Below are positions 1-8,296 of a DNA stretch of 19,314 nt, one piece after another; the first letter of the stretch is position 1, and each line of letters begins with the position of its first letter. A model generated the notes under the pieces. It worked only from the letters and a program-made list of their open reading frames with translations, made no database searches and was not told the DNA's origin. The stretch covers positions 1 to 19,314 of the forward strand of contig JASLXP010000148.1 of the NCBI GenBank assembly GCA_030740295.1, in the 5' to 3' direction. Source of the stretch: Planctomycetota bacterium. Its GTDB lineage: Bacteria > Planctomycetota > PUPC01 > JACPCR01. Both the position numbers and the translations under genes were made by a program.

Positions 1-5
1 AGGAG

Positions 6-113
6 GCCATTCATTGGGGCAAATGACCGGGGCGTTGCCCCTAAGGATGATCTGCCCGAAAACCCAGCCCGTTGGGCTGGGCTAGGCAAACGGCCCGGGG
101 CTTTGCCCCTGAA
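6..113. repeat. Left copy of a terminal inverted repeat with three hairpins
   Basis: This segment matches the reverse complement of 19206-19314 with only two substitutions (positions 16 and 51) and one single-base indel in a G run near 97-100. It contains three short perfect hairpins: GGGGC-GTT-GCCCC at 29-41, CCCAGCCC-GTT-GGGCTGGG at 63-81 and GGGGC-TTT-GCCCC at 97-109. This organisation resembles REP/BIME-type dispersed palindromic repeats, which are known to be moved by RAYT (IS200-like Y1) transposases, but no transposase lies in the window. The right copy ends at the last base of the window and the left copy starts 5 bases in, so an assembly break inside a repeat family is likely. Confidence 0.93.
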
Positions 114-124
114 AATTGTCATTC

Positions 125-152
125 AGATCCGTAAAATTGCCCTTGTCTCGGC
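125..152. repeat. Degenerate outer block of the left repeat
   Basis: Eleven bases inside the highly conserved core, this stretch matches the reverse complement of 19171-19198 at 23 of 28 positions (shared cores ATCCGTAA, ATTG and GTCTCGGC). The repeat family is therefore longer than the near-identical core and has a part that diverges faster. No homology between the two sides is visible beyond this block. Confidence 0.7.
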
Positions 153-569
153 CTACCGGTCTGTGGGGAGGTAGTCACACACTTACTTTTTATCTTGCTT
201 CCTATCTCTTCTTTGAATCTTCCGCTTTGTATCTGCACTTTTAATCTGGCTTCGTTCCAGGATTGCCATGCCGTGCTGCTGCGTTTCGAGCACTTCTCGG
301 AAAGTCCAAGACAAAAAGAAAAGACAAAAAGCGAAGCAGAAAAGTGGTGATTACAAGCAGGATTAAAAGACGTGAATCGCCAAGCCACCTTTAATCTGCC
401 ACACGGCTCTAACATTGTTAAGGATTTAACTATGAATGGTCCCAGTTCAGCCGAAGACCCGACGAAAGCCGAAGACCCGGAAAGCCGAAGGCCCGGCTAA
501 AGCCGTTACTCCAACTCCCGCTTCCAGCTACCGGATTCACCCTTGACAGTACGGTAGCGAATGCCGCTC
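153..569. other. Non-coding stretch between the left repeat and the LysM gene
   Basis: No convincing gene is seen. Reading frames here are short, low-complexity and lack recognisable motifs. The part from about 170 to 420 looks more A/T-rich than the rest of the window and contains a short direct repeat (AAGACAAAAAG twice, about 306-332). A degenerate tandem repeat at 449-505 precedes the stop codon of the LysM gene. There is no clear rho-independent terminator for the leftward transcript. Confidence 0.6.
449..505. repeat. Degenerate ~16-17 bp tandem repeat (about 3.4 units)
   Basis: Three successive units share the core AGCCGAAGRCCCG (starting at 449, 467 and 483) and are followed by a partial AAAGCCG. 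The array lies about 65 bases beyond the LysM gene stop, in non-coding DNA. No function can be assigned; it may belong to the repeat-rich flank. Confidence 0.65.
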
Positions 570-1406
570 TTACAGCGGAATCACAATCTTCCTGCCTGGC
601 ACGATGGCTCGTGGCTTGAGGCCGGGGTTGGCTTCCTGGATGCGCCGCCACTTGCTCGATTTACCGTAGACGGCGCGGGCGATCTTCATGAGTGTGTCCC
701 CTCGCTTGATGGTGTACTTGGTGGTCTGTTCTGGTTGCGAAGATGGTCGGGGCTGACGGGCCGTGGTTGTCTGCAGTGAGGCGCCTGGTGCTCCGGGAAT
801 CTTGAGCTTCATGCCGACCAGGAGCCATTTGCTCTTGGACAGTACGGTGGTGTTGGCTTTTTTGATGCGAGTCCAGCGATCCGCTTTTCCGTAATACTTG
901 ACAGCGATGCTTGAGAGTGTTTCACCTCTCTTTACCAGGTGGGTGGCGGCTGGTGGTACCGGCGTGGTGATCGAGGTATGAAGTCGCCCGGGGCGGGCCT
1001 CCGGCGCGGAGCCTTCGCGTTCGTTTATGTAGACCACGTCTCCATCGTATTGAGCCGGCATTCTCTGGCCGCTGGTTGGTACCACCCGTGGGCCGCCCAG
1101 TCTGACCTGCACCTGGTGGCCTGGCTTACGGGGCTGGATGCGGCGAACGCGGAGAGCCGGGTCAGAGACCGCGTCGCGGAAATTGGATGTGGTCCTGGTT
1201 GCGGTGCGGTTCTGCCTTGGTGGGATGATTTCAGTCCAGACTTCGTTTGCGTTGGCGATGTCGTCGAGATTCGCGGTCAGACCCGGGGGCTTCTTCCCGG
1301 TCTTACGTCTGAAAGCATCCGACCAGGGGTTCAGAACGGTAAACAGATTGATGAAGATGCCGAGGCCAAGAATGATGGCAACGACGACGATGCGGTCGAC
1401 TCGCAT
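570..1406 (-). CDS. Membrane-anchored protein with two LysM domains
   Basis: The 278-residue protein has one N-terminal hydrophobic segment (about residues 5-26) followed by basic residues, so it is probably anchored in the inner membrane with the rest outside the cytoplasm. A Pro/Arg-rich, low-complexity linker (about 40-150) leads to two LysM domains, at about 155-204 (start HLVKRGETLSSIA) and 229-278 (start YTIKRGDTLMKIA). Both keep the family's GETL/GDTL start, the tryptophan-containing middle and the final KIPG/VIPL strand. LysM modules bind N-acetylglucosamine-containing glycans, usually peptidoglycan. No catalytic domain is present, so a scaffold or wall-tethering role is inferred. The ATG at 1406 is fixed by an excellent Shine-Dalgarno sequence. 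It lies downstream of secDF, 194 bases away, in the same direction. Confidence 0.93.
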   Translation of the reverse strand: MRVDRIVVVAIILGLGIFINLFTVLNPWSDAFRRKTGKKPPGLTANLDDIANANEVWTEIIPPRQNRTATRTTSNFRDAVSDPALRVRRIQPRKPGHQVQVRLGGPRVVPTSGQRMPAQYDGDVVYINEREGSAPEARPGRLHTSITTPVPPAATHLVKRGETLSSIAVKYYGKADRWTRIKKANTTVLSKSKWLLVGMKLKIPGAPGASLQTTTARQPRPSSQPEQTTKYTIKRGDTLMKIARAVYGKSSKWRRIQEANPGLKPRAIVPGRKIVIPL

Positions 1407-1413
1407 GATATTC

Positions 1414-1420
1414 CCTCCTT
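1414..1420 (-). promoter_or_regulatory. Strong Shine-Dalgarno for the LysM gene
   Basis: The minus strand reads AAGGAGG followed by 7 bases and then ATG at 1406. This fixes the start codon. It is one of only two near-consensus ribosome binding sites noticed among the starts in this window. Confidence 0.88.
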
Positions 1421-1446
1421 TTCGTGCACGTACAAACTTTCCTCAG

Positions 1447-1471
1447 GGCTGAGGAGAAGTCAGCCTTTTTT
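1447..1471 (+). terminator. Plus-oriented terminator-like hairpin in the secDF-lysM gap
   Basis: GGCTGA (1447-1452) pairs with TCAGCC (1460-1465) across a 7-base loop and is followed by six T residues (1466-1471). This is the form of a rho-independent terminator read on the plus strand. All nearby genes run on the minus strand, so it could only stop antisense transcription. An overlapping alternative hairpin, CCTCAG-GG-CTGAGG at 1441-1454, shares bases with it. The six-pair stem is modest, so confidence is limited. Confidence 0.5.
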
Positions 1472-1600
1472 CTGTGCTCGCTGGATTTTCAAGCACAGCC
1501 CATCGAAGCTGTGGGTCAGACATTAAATGGCCAAGGGGGATAGCCATGGGGCGGGGGATGCCCTTCTCTCGCCGGCGTATCATGTGCCGGTTTTTGTCAC

Positions 1601-4600
1601 TTAAGACTTCTTGCTGCCCTTGTCTTCGGCGAACCAGGTTTCCCAGTGCACCACTAACGGGCAAGCCACGAATATGGACGAATAGGTGCCCACCAGGACG
1701 CCAAGAATCATGGCAAATGCAAAGCCTTGAATCTGTCCTCCCCCAAAGATGAAGAGGGAGAGCAGCGCCACAAGAGTCAATCCACTGGTCATGAGTGTTC
1801 GAGCCAGCATCTGGTTGTTACTCAGGTTGACCAAGTTCGTATACTCTGATGGCTTATTACTATTCTGTACGTTTTCACGTATGCGATCAAAGATAACGAT
1901 GGTGTCATTTACAGAATAGCCAATGATCGTCAGCATGGCCGCGATCATGGTGAGGTTGATCTTGCCATCAACAAGCTCCAATTGATCGGCCAGGGATGTC
2001 AGCACCAGAACAATGAGCGCATCGTGAATCAGGGCGACGATGGCGGCTGCGCCGTACTTGATGCCGTGGAAGCGGATGCCCACGTAAATCAGGATGGCAA
2101 CCCATGAAAGGACGAGGGCCACGAGAGCCTTGAAGACCAGGTCCCCGGCGACCGCTTTGCCGATTTTTGTGTAGCGCTGGAAAGGCTCTGAGAGCTTGCC
2201 GGCGATGGCTTCGTAGCCGCGGATCATGTCTACGATTGTGTCGTATCGTTTTCTCTCGTCAGTGATCTTTACGCGTGTGTGAGCGCCTTCGGTGCCGGCA
2301 ACGCCCTCAACGGCCACCCCGTCGAGGAGCTGTCTGAGAAGCTCCTCTTCCAGTCCCGCTGCATTGATGCCCTGTCCGAAGTTCACAAACATTGCTTCGT
2401 CATTCTTTTCAAATGCCTCGGGCAGGAGCAGTGCGTTGATTCCTGGAACTCGAAGCAGATCGTATTTGGGCAAATCGTTGAGTGACTGCCCCATGATGCG
2501 GCTGACTTCCTGCGCATCGGAGATATCGGAAGTGAGCGTCACGTTCAGTGCTTTCTCCTCCCCGGCAACCTGTACGTTCGTAAGCTGCGCGGCGGCGGTC
2601 AGGCGGTCTTGAACGATCTTTGCATCCACAGCGTCATTGAAGATGAGCCTGGCGGAATACTTGTCTGCCCCGGAGCGTTTTGGCGCGCCGCCTTCGATGG
2701 TGTAGCCGTAATCCTTTTCCGTGCGAATCACGAAGTCGGTAGAGCCTTCCGGGCCGGCCTCGCCGTATTGCTGCACCTCGGGTTTGCGGAGGTCCGCAGC
2801 TTCGACCAGCTTGCGAATAGCCTCGGTCTTTACCGGCTCGCTCAGCTTGATGTGGATGAGATAGCCGCCTTTGAAATCGATATCAAAATTGTCCGAGCCC
2901 CGGGAAAAGAAGAGCACAAGCCCGATGAGAATAATGGCGACTGAAACGGTCAGAGCCTTTCTGTCGTGACGGAGGAAATCGTACGCTGCATCTCTGACGA
3001 ACTTGAGCTCCATCATTTTGGCTTCCTTCATCACCTCCTTTTCTACGAGGAGGGTGAAGATGGAACGGGTCACGTAAATCGCAGTAAAGAGGCTCGCGAG
3101 AATTCCAATGGCGAGGGTGATGCCGAATCCTCTGACCGGGCCGGTTCCTATGTAAATGAGAATTCCGGCAGTGATAAGCGTGGTAACATTTGCGTCAAGG
3201 ATGGTTCGGAATGCATTGTCGTAGCCGGATTCGATCGATTTGAAGAAGCTGTCGCGCTTCAACCGTTCTTCACGCATTCGCTCAAAAACGAGAACGTTTG
3301 CATCCACGGCCATACCGACGGTAAGCAGAATGCCGGCAATGCCCGGCAGGGTCAGCGTGGCGTGGAACATGGCCAGGCTGCCAAGCAGGATCAGGATGTT
3401 AAATGTCAGCGCGATGTTCGCGATGAGCCCGGATTGCATGTAGTAAGCGGCCATCGTCACAAAGACAACGATGCCGCCAATAAGAATGGCCCAGAGACCA
3501 TTGCTGATGGAATCGTCGCCAATGAACGGGCTGACTTCGTTTTCCATCTCGAGCTTGAGGTCAGCCGGCAGACTTCCCGCAGAGAGAATGGTCGCCAGGT
3601 TTTTCGCCTCGTCGTATGAGAACTTTCCGTTGATGATACCGTTGTTATCGATGCGGGATTGAACGTTCGGCGCGGAGAAAACCACGCCATCCAGAATGAT
3701 GCAGATGCGCTCCTGGAGGTGTTCCTGGGTCATGCGGCCGAATTTGCGGCCCCGGCCAGCCTTGAAGTTGAAACCGACCGCGGGCAGGTTATTGTCATCC
3801 TGGGTCGGATAGGCGCGAGAGAGATCGGCGCCGGTGACGTTGTAATCATCCGGAGTGACGACGAGGAGTTTCTCCACATCGCCGGACTCAGGGTCTCTCT
3901 CGAAATCGTAGAGTTTATGACCGGGTGGGACTACTCCGGAGAGGGCCTCTTTCTTAGTGGCTTCGTTGTCGTTGACGACCCGAAACTCCAGATGCCCGGA
4001 GGTCTGAATAATACTCTTGATGCTCTCTACCTGGGCCTTGTCTTTGCCCGGGATCTGGATAAGGATGCGATCTGTGCCCTGGGCCTGGATGCGGGGCTCT
4101 TTGAGGCCGGTGATGTTGATGCGCCGTTTAATGATGTCAACGATCTGCTCCGTCTGGCGTGACCTGCGATCGACGGCGCCGATGCCCTGTTCCTTGTCCT
4201 CTTCTGATTCGCGCGGCTGGACCTGATAGACCAACTCTGTACCGCCGCTGAGGTCGAGACCGAGATTCAACGTGTGCCGAACACGCAGCACCTGCCGGAA
4301 ACGCACCTTCTTTACCATGCGTTTCAGCTTGTTGCCGTTCGGCAGCTCAAAATCCAACTCTTCTGGACCCCAGACGACTCGGCCGCCCTGCGGCATGCCA
4401 TCCTTATCCTCCGGAGTCGCATCATATCGGCGGCGGATGAACCACGCATACCACTCACTATCGTGGACCTCCTTCGTATGGTCATCATCCGTAGAGAGGA
4501 TGTCCACCTGCCTGACCATCGGCTTGCCGGTTTCCCAATCGAGGATCTTGTTCAGGTAGTTTCCCTCAACGCCGTACATTCGGACCACATCCCGCGTCAC

Positions 4601-4696
4601 CAGCGGTGGATCGGCGAAGGGGGGCCAGATAAACAGCAGGGAAAATAGAAAAACCAGCCCGATAACGATAAATCGATTCTTAAGCTTCTCGTTCAT
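1601..4696 (-). CDS. secDF: SecD-SecF fusion, Sec translocon accessory subunit
   Basis: SecDF is an RND-type membrane protein that uses the proton gradient to pull proteins through SecYEG on the periplasmic side. This 1031-residue protein joins both halves. The SecD half has TM1 at about 8-26, the conserved motif NLGLDLSGG at 144-152, a large periplasmic domain, and the TM4 motif GMAVDANVLVFERMREE at 461-477. The SecF half starts with a membrane segment at about 582-597, then DIDFKGG at 605-611, and ends with GYSVNDTIVIFDRIREN at 926-942. The periplasmic segment of SecF (about 612-850) is roughly twice the usual ~100 residues. The start ATG at 4696 has no clear Shine-Dalgarno. yajC lies 180 bases upstream in the same direction, the classical yajC-sec arrangement. 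Confidence 0.97.
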   Translation of the reverse strand: MNEKLKNRFIVIGLVFLFSLLFIWPPFADPPLVTRDVVRMYGVEGNYLNKILDWETGKPMVRQVDILSTDDDHTKEVHDSEWYAWFIRRRYDATPEDKDGMPQGGRVVWGPEELDFELPNGNKLKRMVKKVRFRQVLRVRHTLNLGLDLSGGTELVYQVQPRESEEDKEQGIGAVDRRSRQTEQIVDIIKRRINITGLKEPRIQAQGTDRILIQIPGKDKAQVESIKSIIQTSGHLEFRVVNDNEATKKEALSGVVPPGHKLYDFERDPESGDVEKLLVVTPDDYNVTGADLSRAYPTQDDNNLPAVGFNFKAGRGRKFGRMTQEHLQERICIILDGVVFSAPNVQSRIDNNGIINGKFSYDEAKNLATILSAGSLPADLKLEMENEVSPFIGDDSISNGLWAILIGGIVVFVTMAAYYMQSGLIANIALTFNILILLGSLAMFHATLTLPGIAGILLTVGMAVDANVLVFERMREERLKRDSFFKSIESGYDNAFRTILDANVTTLITAGILIYIGTGPVRGFGITLAIGILASLFTAIYVTRSIFTLLVEKEVMKEAKMMELKFVRDAAYDFLRHDRKALTVSVAIILIGLVLFFSRGSDNFDIDFKGGYLIHIKLSEPVKTEAIRKLVEAADLRKPEVQQYGEAGPEGSTDFVIRTEKDYGYTIEGGAPKRSGADKYSARLIFNDAVDAKIVQDRLTAAAQLTNVQVAGEEKALNVTLTSDISDAQEVSRIMGQSLNDLPKYDLLRVPGINALLLPEAFEKNDEAMFVNFGQGINAAGLEEELLRQLLDGVAVEGVAGTEGAHTRVKITDERKRYDTIVDMIRGYEAIAGKLSEPFQRYTKIGKAVAGDLVFKALVALVLSWVAILIYVGIRFHGIKYGAAAIVALIHDALIVLVLTSLADQLELVDGKINLTMIAAMLTIIGYSVNDTIVIFDRIRENVQNSNKPSEYTNLVNLSNNQMLARTLMTSGLTLVALLSLFIFGGGQIQGFAFAMILGVLVGTYSSIFVACPLVVHWETWFAEDKGSKKS

Positions 4697-4876
4697 GAAT
4701 AGTGTGCTGACAGAGCTGTTGTGGCTCGTCTCTGGTGCAAAAAGTCAATTGGGTCTGCCTCTCCTGTGGCGCAGACTTCCTACCTCGTACGTCGCTGCGG
4801 CGTCCCGCCGCGGAATGAAAAGGGATTCAGGCTTTCAGGGGCGCTCCAACATTCCCCGAGCTAAGCCCATCTGAAC

Positions 4877-5248
4877 CTAATCTTTCCCGGATCCTTCCTC
4901 ACCCTCCTCGCTGTCTCGCTTGCCCTTCCTGACGGTCTGAATGGCGCTTTTGGCGAACTTGAGCTGGACACCATCTGCCACTGAAACCAGAACCGTATCT
5001 TCTTTTAAAGAGCTGACCGTGCCGTGAAGCCCACCAATTGTGACGACTCTGTCATTCTTCTGGATGCTCTCCAGCAGCTTCTTCTTCTCCTTCTCCTGCT
5101 TCCGCTGCGGCCTGATGGCGAACAGATACATGAACACGAACAGGATGACGATCATCGGCAGCATCTGGGCGAAGACCTCTCCCCCGCCCGTCTGCTGCTG
5201 TTGCTGCATGAAAATCACGTAATGGGACGCGTTTAAAACGGTATCCAT
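4877..5248 (-). CDS. yajC: YajC, Sec translocon accessory subunit
   Basis: YajC is a small bitopic inner-membrane protein that associates with SecDF and YidC at the SecYEG translocon. The 123-residue product has a single membrane helix (about 28-45), the family signature IRPQRKQEKEKKK right after it, and the small beta domain with NDRVVTIGGLHGTV (65-78). The C-terminus is acidic and lysine-rich. A run of five glutamines (15-19) precedes the membrane helix. A second in-frame ATG (codon 14, at 5209) directly before the glutamine run would give a more typical length of 110. Neither start has a convincing Shine-Dalgarno. It sits between spoIID-like (53 bases upstream) and secDF. Confidence 0.95.
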   Translation of the reverse strand: MDTVLNASHYVIFMQQQQQTGGGEVFAQMLPMIVILFVFMYLFAIRPQRKQEKEKKKLLESIQKNDRVVTIGGLHGTVSSLKEDTVLVSVADGVQLKFAKSAIQTVRKGKRDSEEGEEGSGKD

Positions 5249-5301
5249 TTCAGAAGAATCGGGTTACATCTGGTGGCCGTCGAAAATCGAAAGGCGCACA
5301 G

Positions 5302-6531
5302 TTAATAGATTTTTGCGAGTTTCGCCCCCGGATAATAGTGATTCAGAATGAATTCAGCCGTGTAGCCCGCGGATGCCATCCCCTTCGTACCCCATTGGCA
5401 CAGGCCGACACCGTGGCCCCAGCCGTTTCCACTGAAAACGACGTCGCTTCCGGAAACTTTCGCGCTGAAAAATGTGCTGCGCAGTTTGCCCGTTCCCATG
5501 ATGTGCCTGAACTTCGTTGCTTTGAGGCTTAATTGCCCCTTCGAATGCACGATCTGAACGGTCTTTGCACGCCCATCAACGCTCCTGCCGACGGGCCGTA
5601 TGTCATGGATAACGCTGACGTTGTGGCCGGCACGGCCGAGCGAGGCAGCAATTTCACCCTTTTGCACCGTGTATTTCCACCGGAAATAGCGTGACTCTCT
5701 GCAAAAACCGCATTTCACCGGCGAGAGGGGCCCCCAGCCCTTTCGATCCAGCCCCGTCCGCGCATCCGTTGTATACCCCCCGCAAGTTGAGCTGAAGTAG
5801 GCCGGAAACATCTTGCCACCATGCTGAAGCACGATGCCACGGGTCTGGTCGATAATGCTGCGGGCACGGTCGCTTTCACGTTCCATACCCCGGTAAACCT
5901 GATCTCGCGTGTCTGAAGCGACGTCGGCCCGCGCATTCTGGCGCTGCAACATCTGATAAAGGGCATAGCTCCGAGAAGCGATAGCGTTTGCCTGCAGTGT
6001 GGCGACCGGCCAGGAGAGAATGACTTCGCTGCCCAACACTCCGCCAAGATACGTATCAAGGGAGACAAGGTTGACCGCACTGATACGCCTGTCTGGACGT
6101 TGCCTGAGGCGAAGGCGACCATGGTATCGAATGCCATTGACGCTCAGGTCGCTGTCATTTTTTGGAACCAGCATGACCTGGTCAGCTTCAAATTCGGGAT
6201 AGCCGTCGATGGCAAATCCGGCCGGTGTGGTGATGACGGCAGACTCGGCGATGGACGGTACTTCGATGATCAATTCACCTGCCAACGTGTTTATCTGGAC
6301 CGGCCCCGCCGAACCGAGGCGGATTTTGCCAGATGGCGCGGCCTGAAACAGCGAAACGCGGATATCAGGCTCTTTGCCGTTCAGCAGCAATGCCTCGCTG
6401 GAAAGTTTGGGAGGAATCTTGTTCTCTTTTTTCAGCCTGGGCGTCGGAGTCATCCCTGTGCAGGAGAACAGAATAATCAGCAGCCCCGCACCCAGGCTGG
6501 CGCTGACAATGGTTGCAGCCGGATTCTTCAT
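5302..6531 (-). CDS. SpoIID/LytB-domain protein, probable lipoprotein
   Basis: SpoIID-family proteins are lytic transglycosylases that cut peptidoglycan glycan strands stripped of stem peptides. The 409-residue product begins with a hydrophobic signal ending in LFSC (Cys24), a plausible lipobox, so it is probably a lipid-anchored envelope protein. The SpoIID domain spans about 130-405. It includes YLGGVLGSEV with Glu169 in the position expected for the catalytic glutamate, AIASRSYALY (183-192), SSTCGG (247-252) and the closing signature GWGHGVGLCQWG (370-381). A CGFC pair at 274-277 and Cys250 could be a metal or disulfide site. Nothing here suggests sporulation; many non-sporulating bacteria carry this domain for wall remodelling. 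The start has only a weak AGGA-like ribosome site. The neighbour downstream is yajC. Confidence 0.93.
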   Translation of the reverse strand: MKNPAATIVSASLGAGLLIILFSCTGMTPTPRLKKENKIPPKLSSEALLLNGKEPDIRVSLFQAAPSGKIRLGSAGPVQINTLAGELIIEVPSIAESAVITTPAGFAIDGYPEFEADQVMLVPKNDSDLSVNGIRYHGRLRLRQRPDRRISAVNLVSLDTYLGGVLGSEVILSWPVATLQANAIASRSYALYQMLQRQNARADVASDTRDQVYRGMERESDRARSIIDQTRGIVLQHGGKMFPAYFSSTCGGYTTDARTGLDRKGWGPLSPVKCGFCRESRYFRWKYTVQKGEIAASLGRAGHNVSVIHDIRPVGRSVDGRAKTVQIVHSKGQLSLKATKFRHIMGTGKLRSTFFSAKVSGSDVVFSGNGWGHGVGLCQWGTKGMASAGYTAEFILNHYYPGAKLAKIY

Positions 6532-6742
6532 TTCAGATTGTTCCTGTCGATTGCGCGTTTCTATCTCGTCCGAGGTTGCGCCGGGTCATCCGCCAAGAAA
6601 AGGGAGGGAAATTAAAGGGGAATTGATGTACGCGTGCGACCCGTGTTGAGGTCCGGCGGGACAGAGCCCACAGGTTCAGGACAATTCCCTCTGATCTGAT
6701 ACCCCCTCGGCCAACCTTCTGATCACCTGTTATTCCTGCCTT

Positions 6743-8296
6743 TCACCTATTTGCCTCTTCCAACTCTTTCAAATATTCAGCAAGCCTCACCAGTTTTTCG
6801 TCCTCATCCCTCGCAGCCAGTTCAAGAAACTCCATGAATCCTCTGCCATCGAGTGCTCTCGATAGCAGCAGAAGCCTTCGACGCTCCCCGGCTTTCCACT
6901 CCTGCTTGATCTGTTCTGATAGTCTCCGGATGGCCTTCTCTCCGCCGAGTTCCACGATGATCGAGCAGGCCATGCGTGCAATGCCCATGTCCTTTGCACG
7001 GAACAGAGGGAGAAGAACACTCCGCTCCAGTTGCCGGCTGGATCCGTCGAGCGCACGATAAACCAGCCGGATGCAGTGCTGTCTTTCTTCATCGACAGCG
7101 GCCGAGACAAAATCCTTAGTCTGCGCTTTTGGATTGCCTGTGATGGCAGCCTCGAGCTTGCTCAACTGCGAGCGCATGAACTTGAGGCGATGGCCCATGT
7201 CCTTCCATAACAGCCGGCCCTGAACATCGCTTTTCGCCGGGCCCCTGTAGGTCATAAAGAACGCGCTCAGATACTCAGCATTAAAGAGATATTTGTCGTA
7301 AGCATCGAACATACGCTCAGCCGTATTGGGCGCGCCGCACTTGTACAGCGCAATCAGCACGTCCGTAGAAAGATCCTCCTCCGTTGGCAGGGCCTGGCGG
7401 TATTCTGCGGAATCGGTGACCGCGTCGAGCGCGGACGCCGGCAATCGGGACGCGAATCTCTGGAGGGACGAAATGGCCTTCTTTGAACCCAGTGCAGCAA
7501 GCCCTTCCAGTGCGAACCGCCGGACAGGCATCTCCTTCGATTCAAGAGCTTCAAGCAGAATGGGGGCAACGGACTCCGATCCAGTCGCCCCGAGCAGCCT
7601 CAGCCAGCCACGGACAAAAGGAGGATCGGTTCGACTTTTTAATCCGATCAGGCCTTCAGCCCACTCAGCATTCGCGAAGGGCCGGACGGCCTGCAGGATG
7701 CTGAGCTGCAGTTCAGAAGGCAGCGCGTCATTGTCTACCAACTCATCCACCAGAGCGTCCGCCGTCTCCGCATCGCATGATCTGATGGCCTTCCGTACAA
7801 GAGCGATCTTTTCCTCCTCTTCAGCGAAGGCGAAGTTCTCCAGTTCATCCGGCGACAGGCCACGATTGGATGTGCCGCCATTCTCCTTCGGCGAAGGAGC
7901 CGTTCGTCCGGGCCCAATGAGCCACTCGATCGTATTGGCCAGCAACTGGGGCCAGTCATGCCACAGCCAGAAAGCAGTGACACCCTCCGGTGGCTCACCA
8001 TTCACAGTGCCTGCAAAAACCGCCGTTCTGCCTCTTCCATGCCGACCAACGATCAGCATCGGATGCTCGCCACTGTTGACCAGAACCGATGCATCAGCTT
8101 TGGGATTAATCGATGATGAAAGAATGTCGCCGGCTTTGCTGACCAGTCCACGAGGCCATTGACCCGATGCTGTCGCGCAGGCTTCAGGACTAGCCCCTGC
8201 GGAACGTGAGGCAGTCGCGCAGCATCGCCTGGGATCTTTACCGGCAGGATCTTCTCGAAAGTTGTTCCACGCATCGCCCCCTTGTCCAGGGTCCAA
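6743..8296 (-). CDS. 3' part of frame-broken GATase-like/HEAT protein
   Basis: This frame carries the C-terminal portion of the protein begun at 8772. Its first ~60 codons (8296 to about 8100) are out-of-frame sequence. Genuine sequence starts with ADASVLVNSGEHPMLIVGRHGRGRTAVFAG, which completes the GATase-like fold, through WHDWPQLLANTIEWLIG. It is followed by about 370 residues of helical repeats resembling HEAT/PBS repeats, for example APILLEALESKEMPVRRFAL and two further alanine/leucine-rich helical pairs near the end. HEAT repeats are protein-interaction scaffolds. Joined to the 5' part the product is about 676 residues from the first ATG, or about 638 from codon 39. It lies 81 bases after the glycosidase-like gene and 211 bases before the SpoIID gene. 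The family assignment is from motif pattern only. Confidence 0.82.
   Translation of the reverse strand: MDPGQGGDAWNNFREDPAGKDPRRCCATASRSAGASPEACATASGQWPRGLVSKAGDILSSSINPKADASVLVNSGEHPMLIVGRHGRGRTAVFAGTVNGEPPEGVTAFWLWHDWPQLLANTIEWLIGPGRTAPSPKENGGTSNRGLSPDELENFAFAEEEEKIALVRKAIRSCDAETADALVDELVDNDALPSELQLSILQAVRPFANAEWAEGLIGLKSRTDPPFVRGWLRLLGATGSESVAPILLEALESKEMPVRRFALEGLAALGSKKAISSLQRFASRLPASALDAVTDSAEYRQALPTEEDLSTDVLIALYKCGAPNTAERMFDAYDKYLFNAEYLSAFFMTYRGPAKSDVQGRLLWKDMGHRLKFMRSQLSKLEAAITGNPKAQTKDFVSAAVDEERQHCIRLVYRALDGSSRQLERSVLLPLFRAKDMGIARMACSIIVELGGEKAIRRLSEQIKQEWKAGERRRLLLLSRALDGRGFMEFLELAARDEDEKLVRLAEYLKELEEANR

Noticed and set aside
119..415. 98-codon minus-strand reading frame at the left end
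   Set aside because: It starts inside the repeat region, has no recognisable motif, no ribosome site and a composition unlike the confirmed proteins; read as non-coding flank.
1494..1513. CACAGC/GCTGTG hairpin after secDF as a terminator
   Set aside because: The 6-bp stem is not followed by a T run in the direction of transcription.
2609..4162. Long plus-strand reading frames opposite secDF
   Set aside because: They are antisense shadows of a highly conserved gene and show no protein motifs.
4797..4811. GCGGCG-TCC-CGCCGC hairpin between yajC and secDF as a terminator
   Set aside because: No T run follows on the minus strand, and termination between yajC and secDF would be unexpected; left unannotated.
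7326..8162. 278-codon plus-strand frame opposite the HEAT region
   Set aside because: Serine-rich antisense of an Ala/Leu-rich repeat protein; the minus frame carries the HEAT-like pattern.
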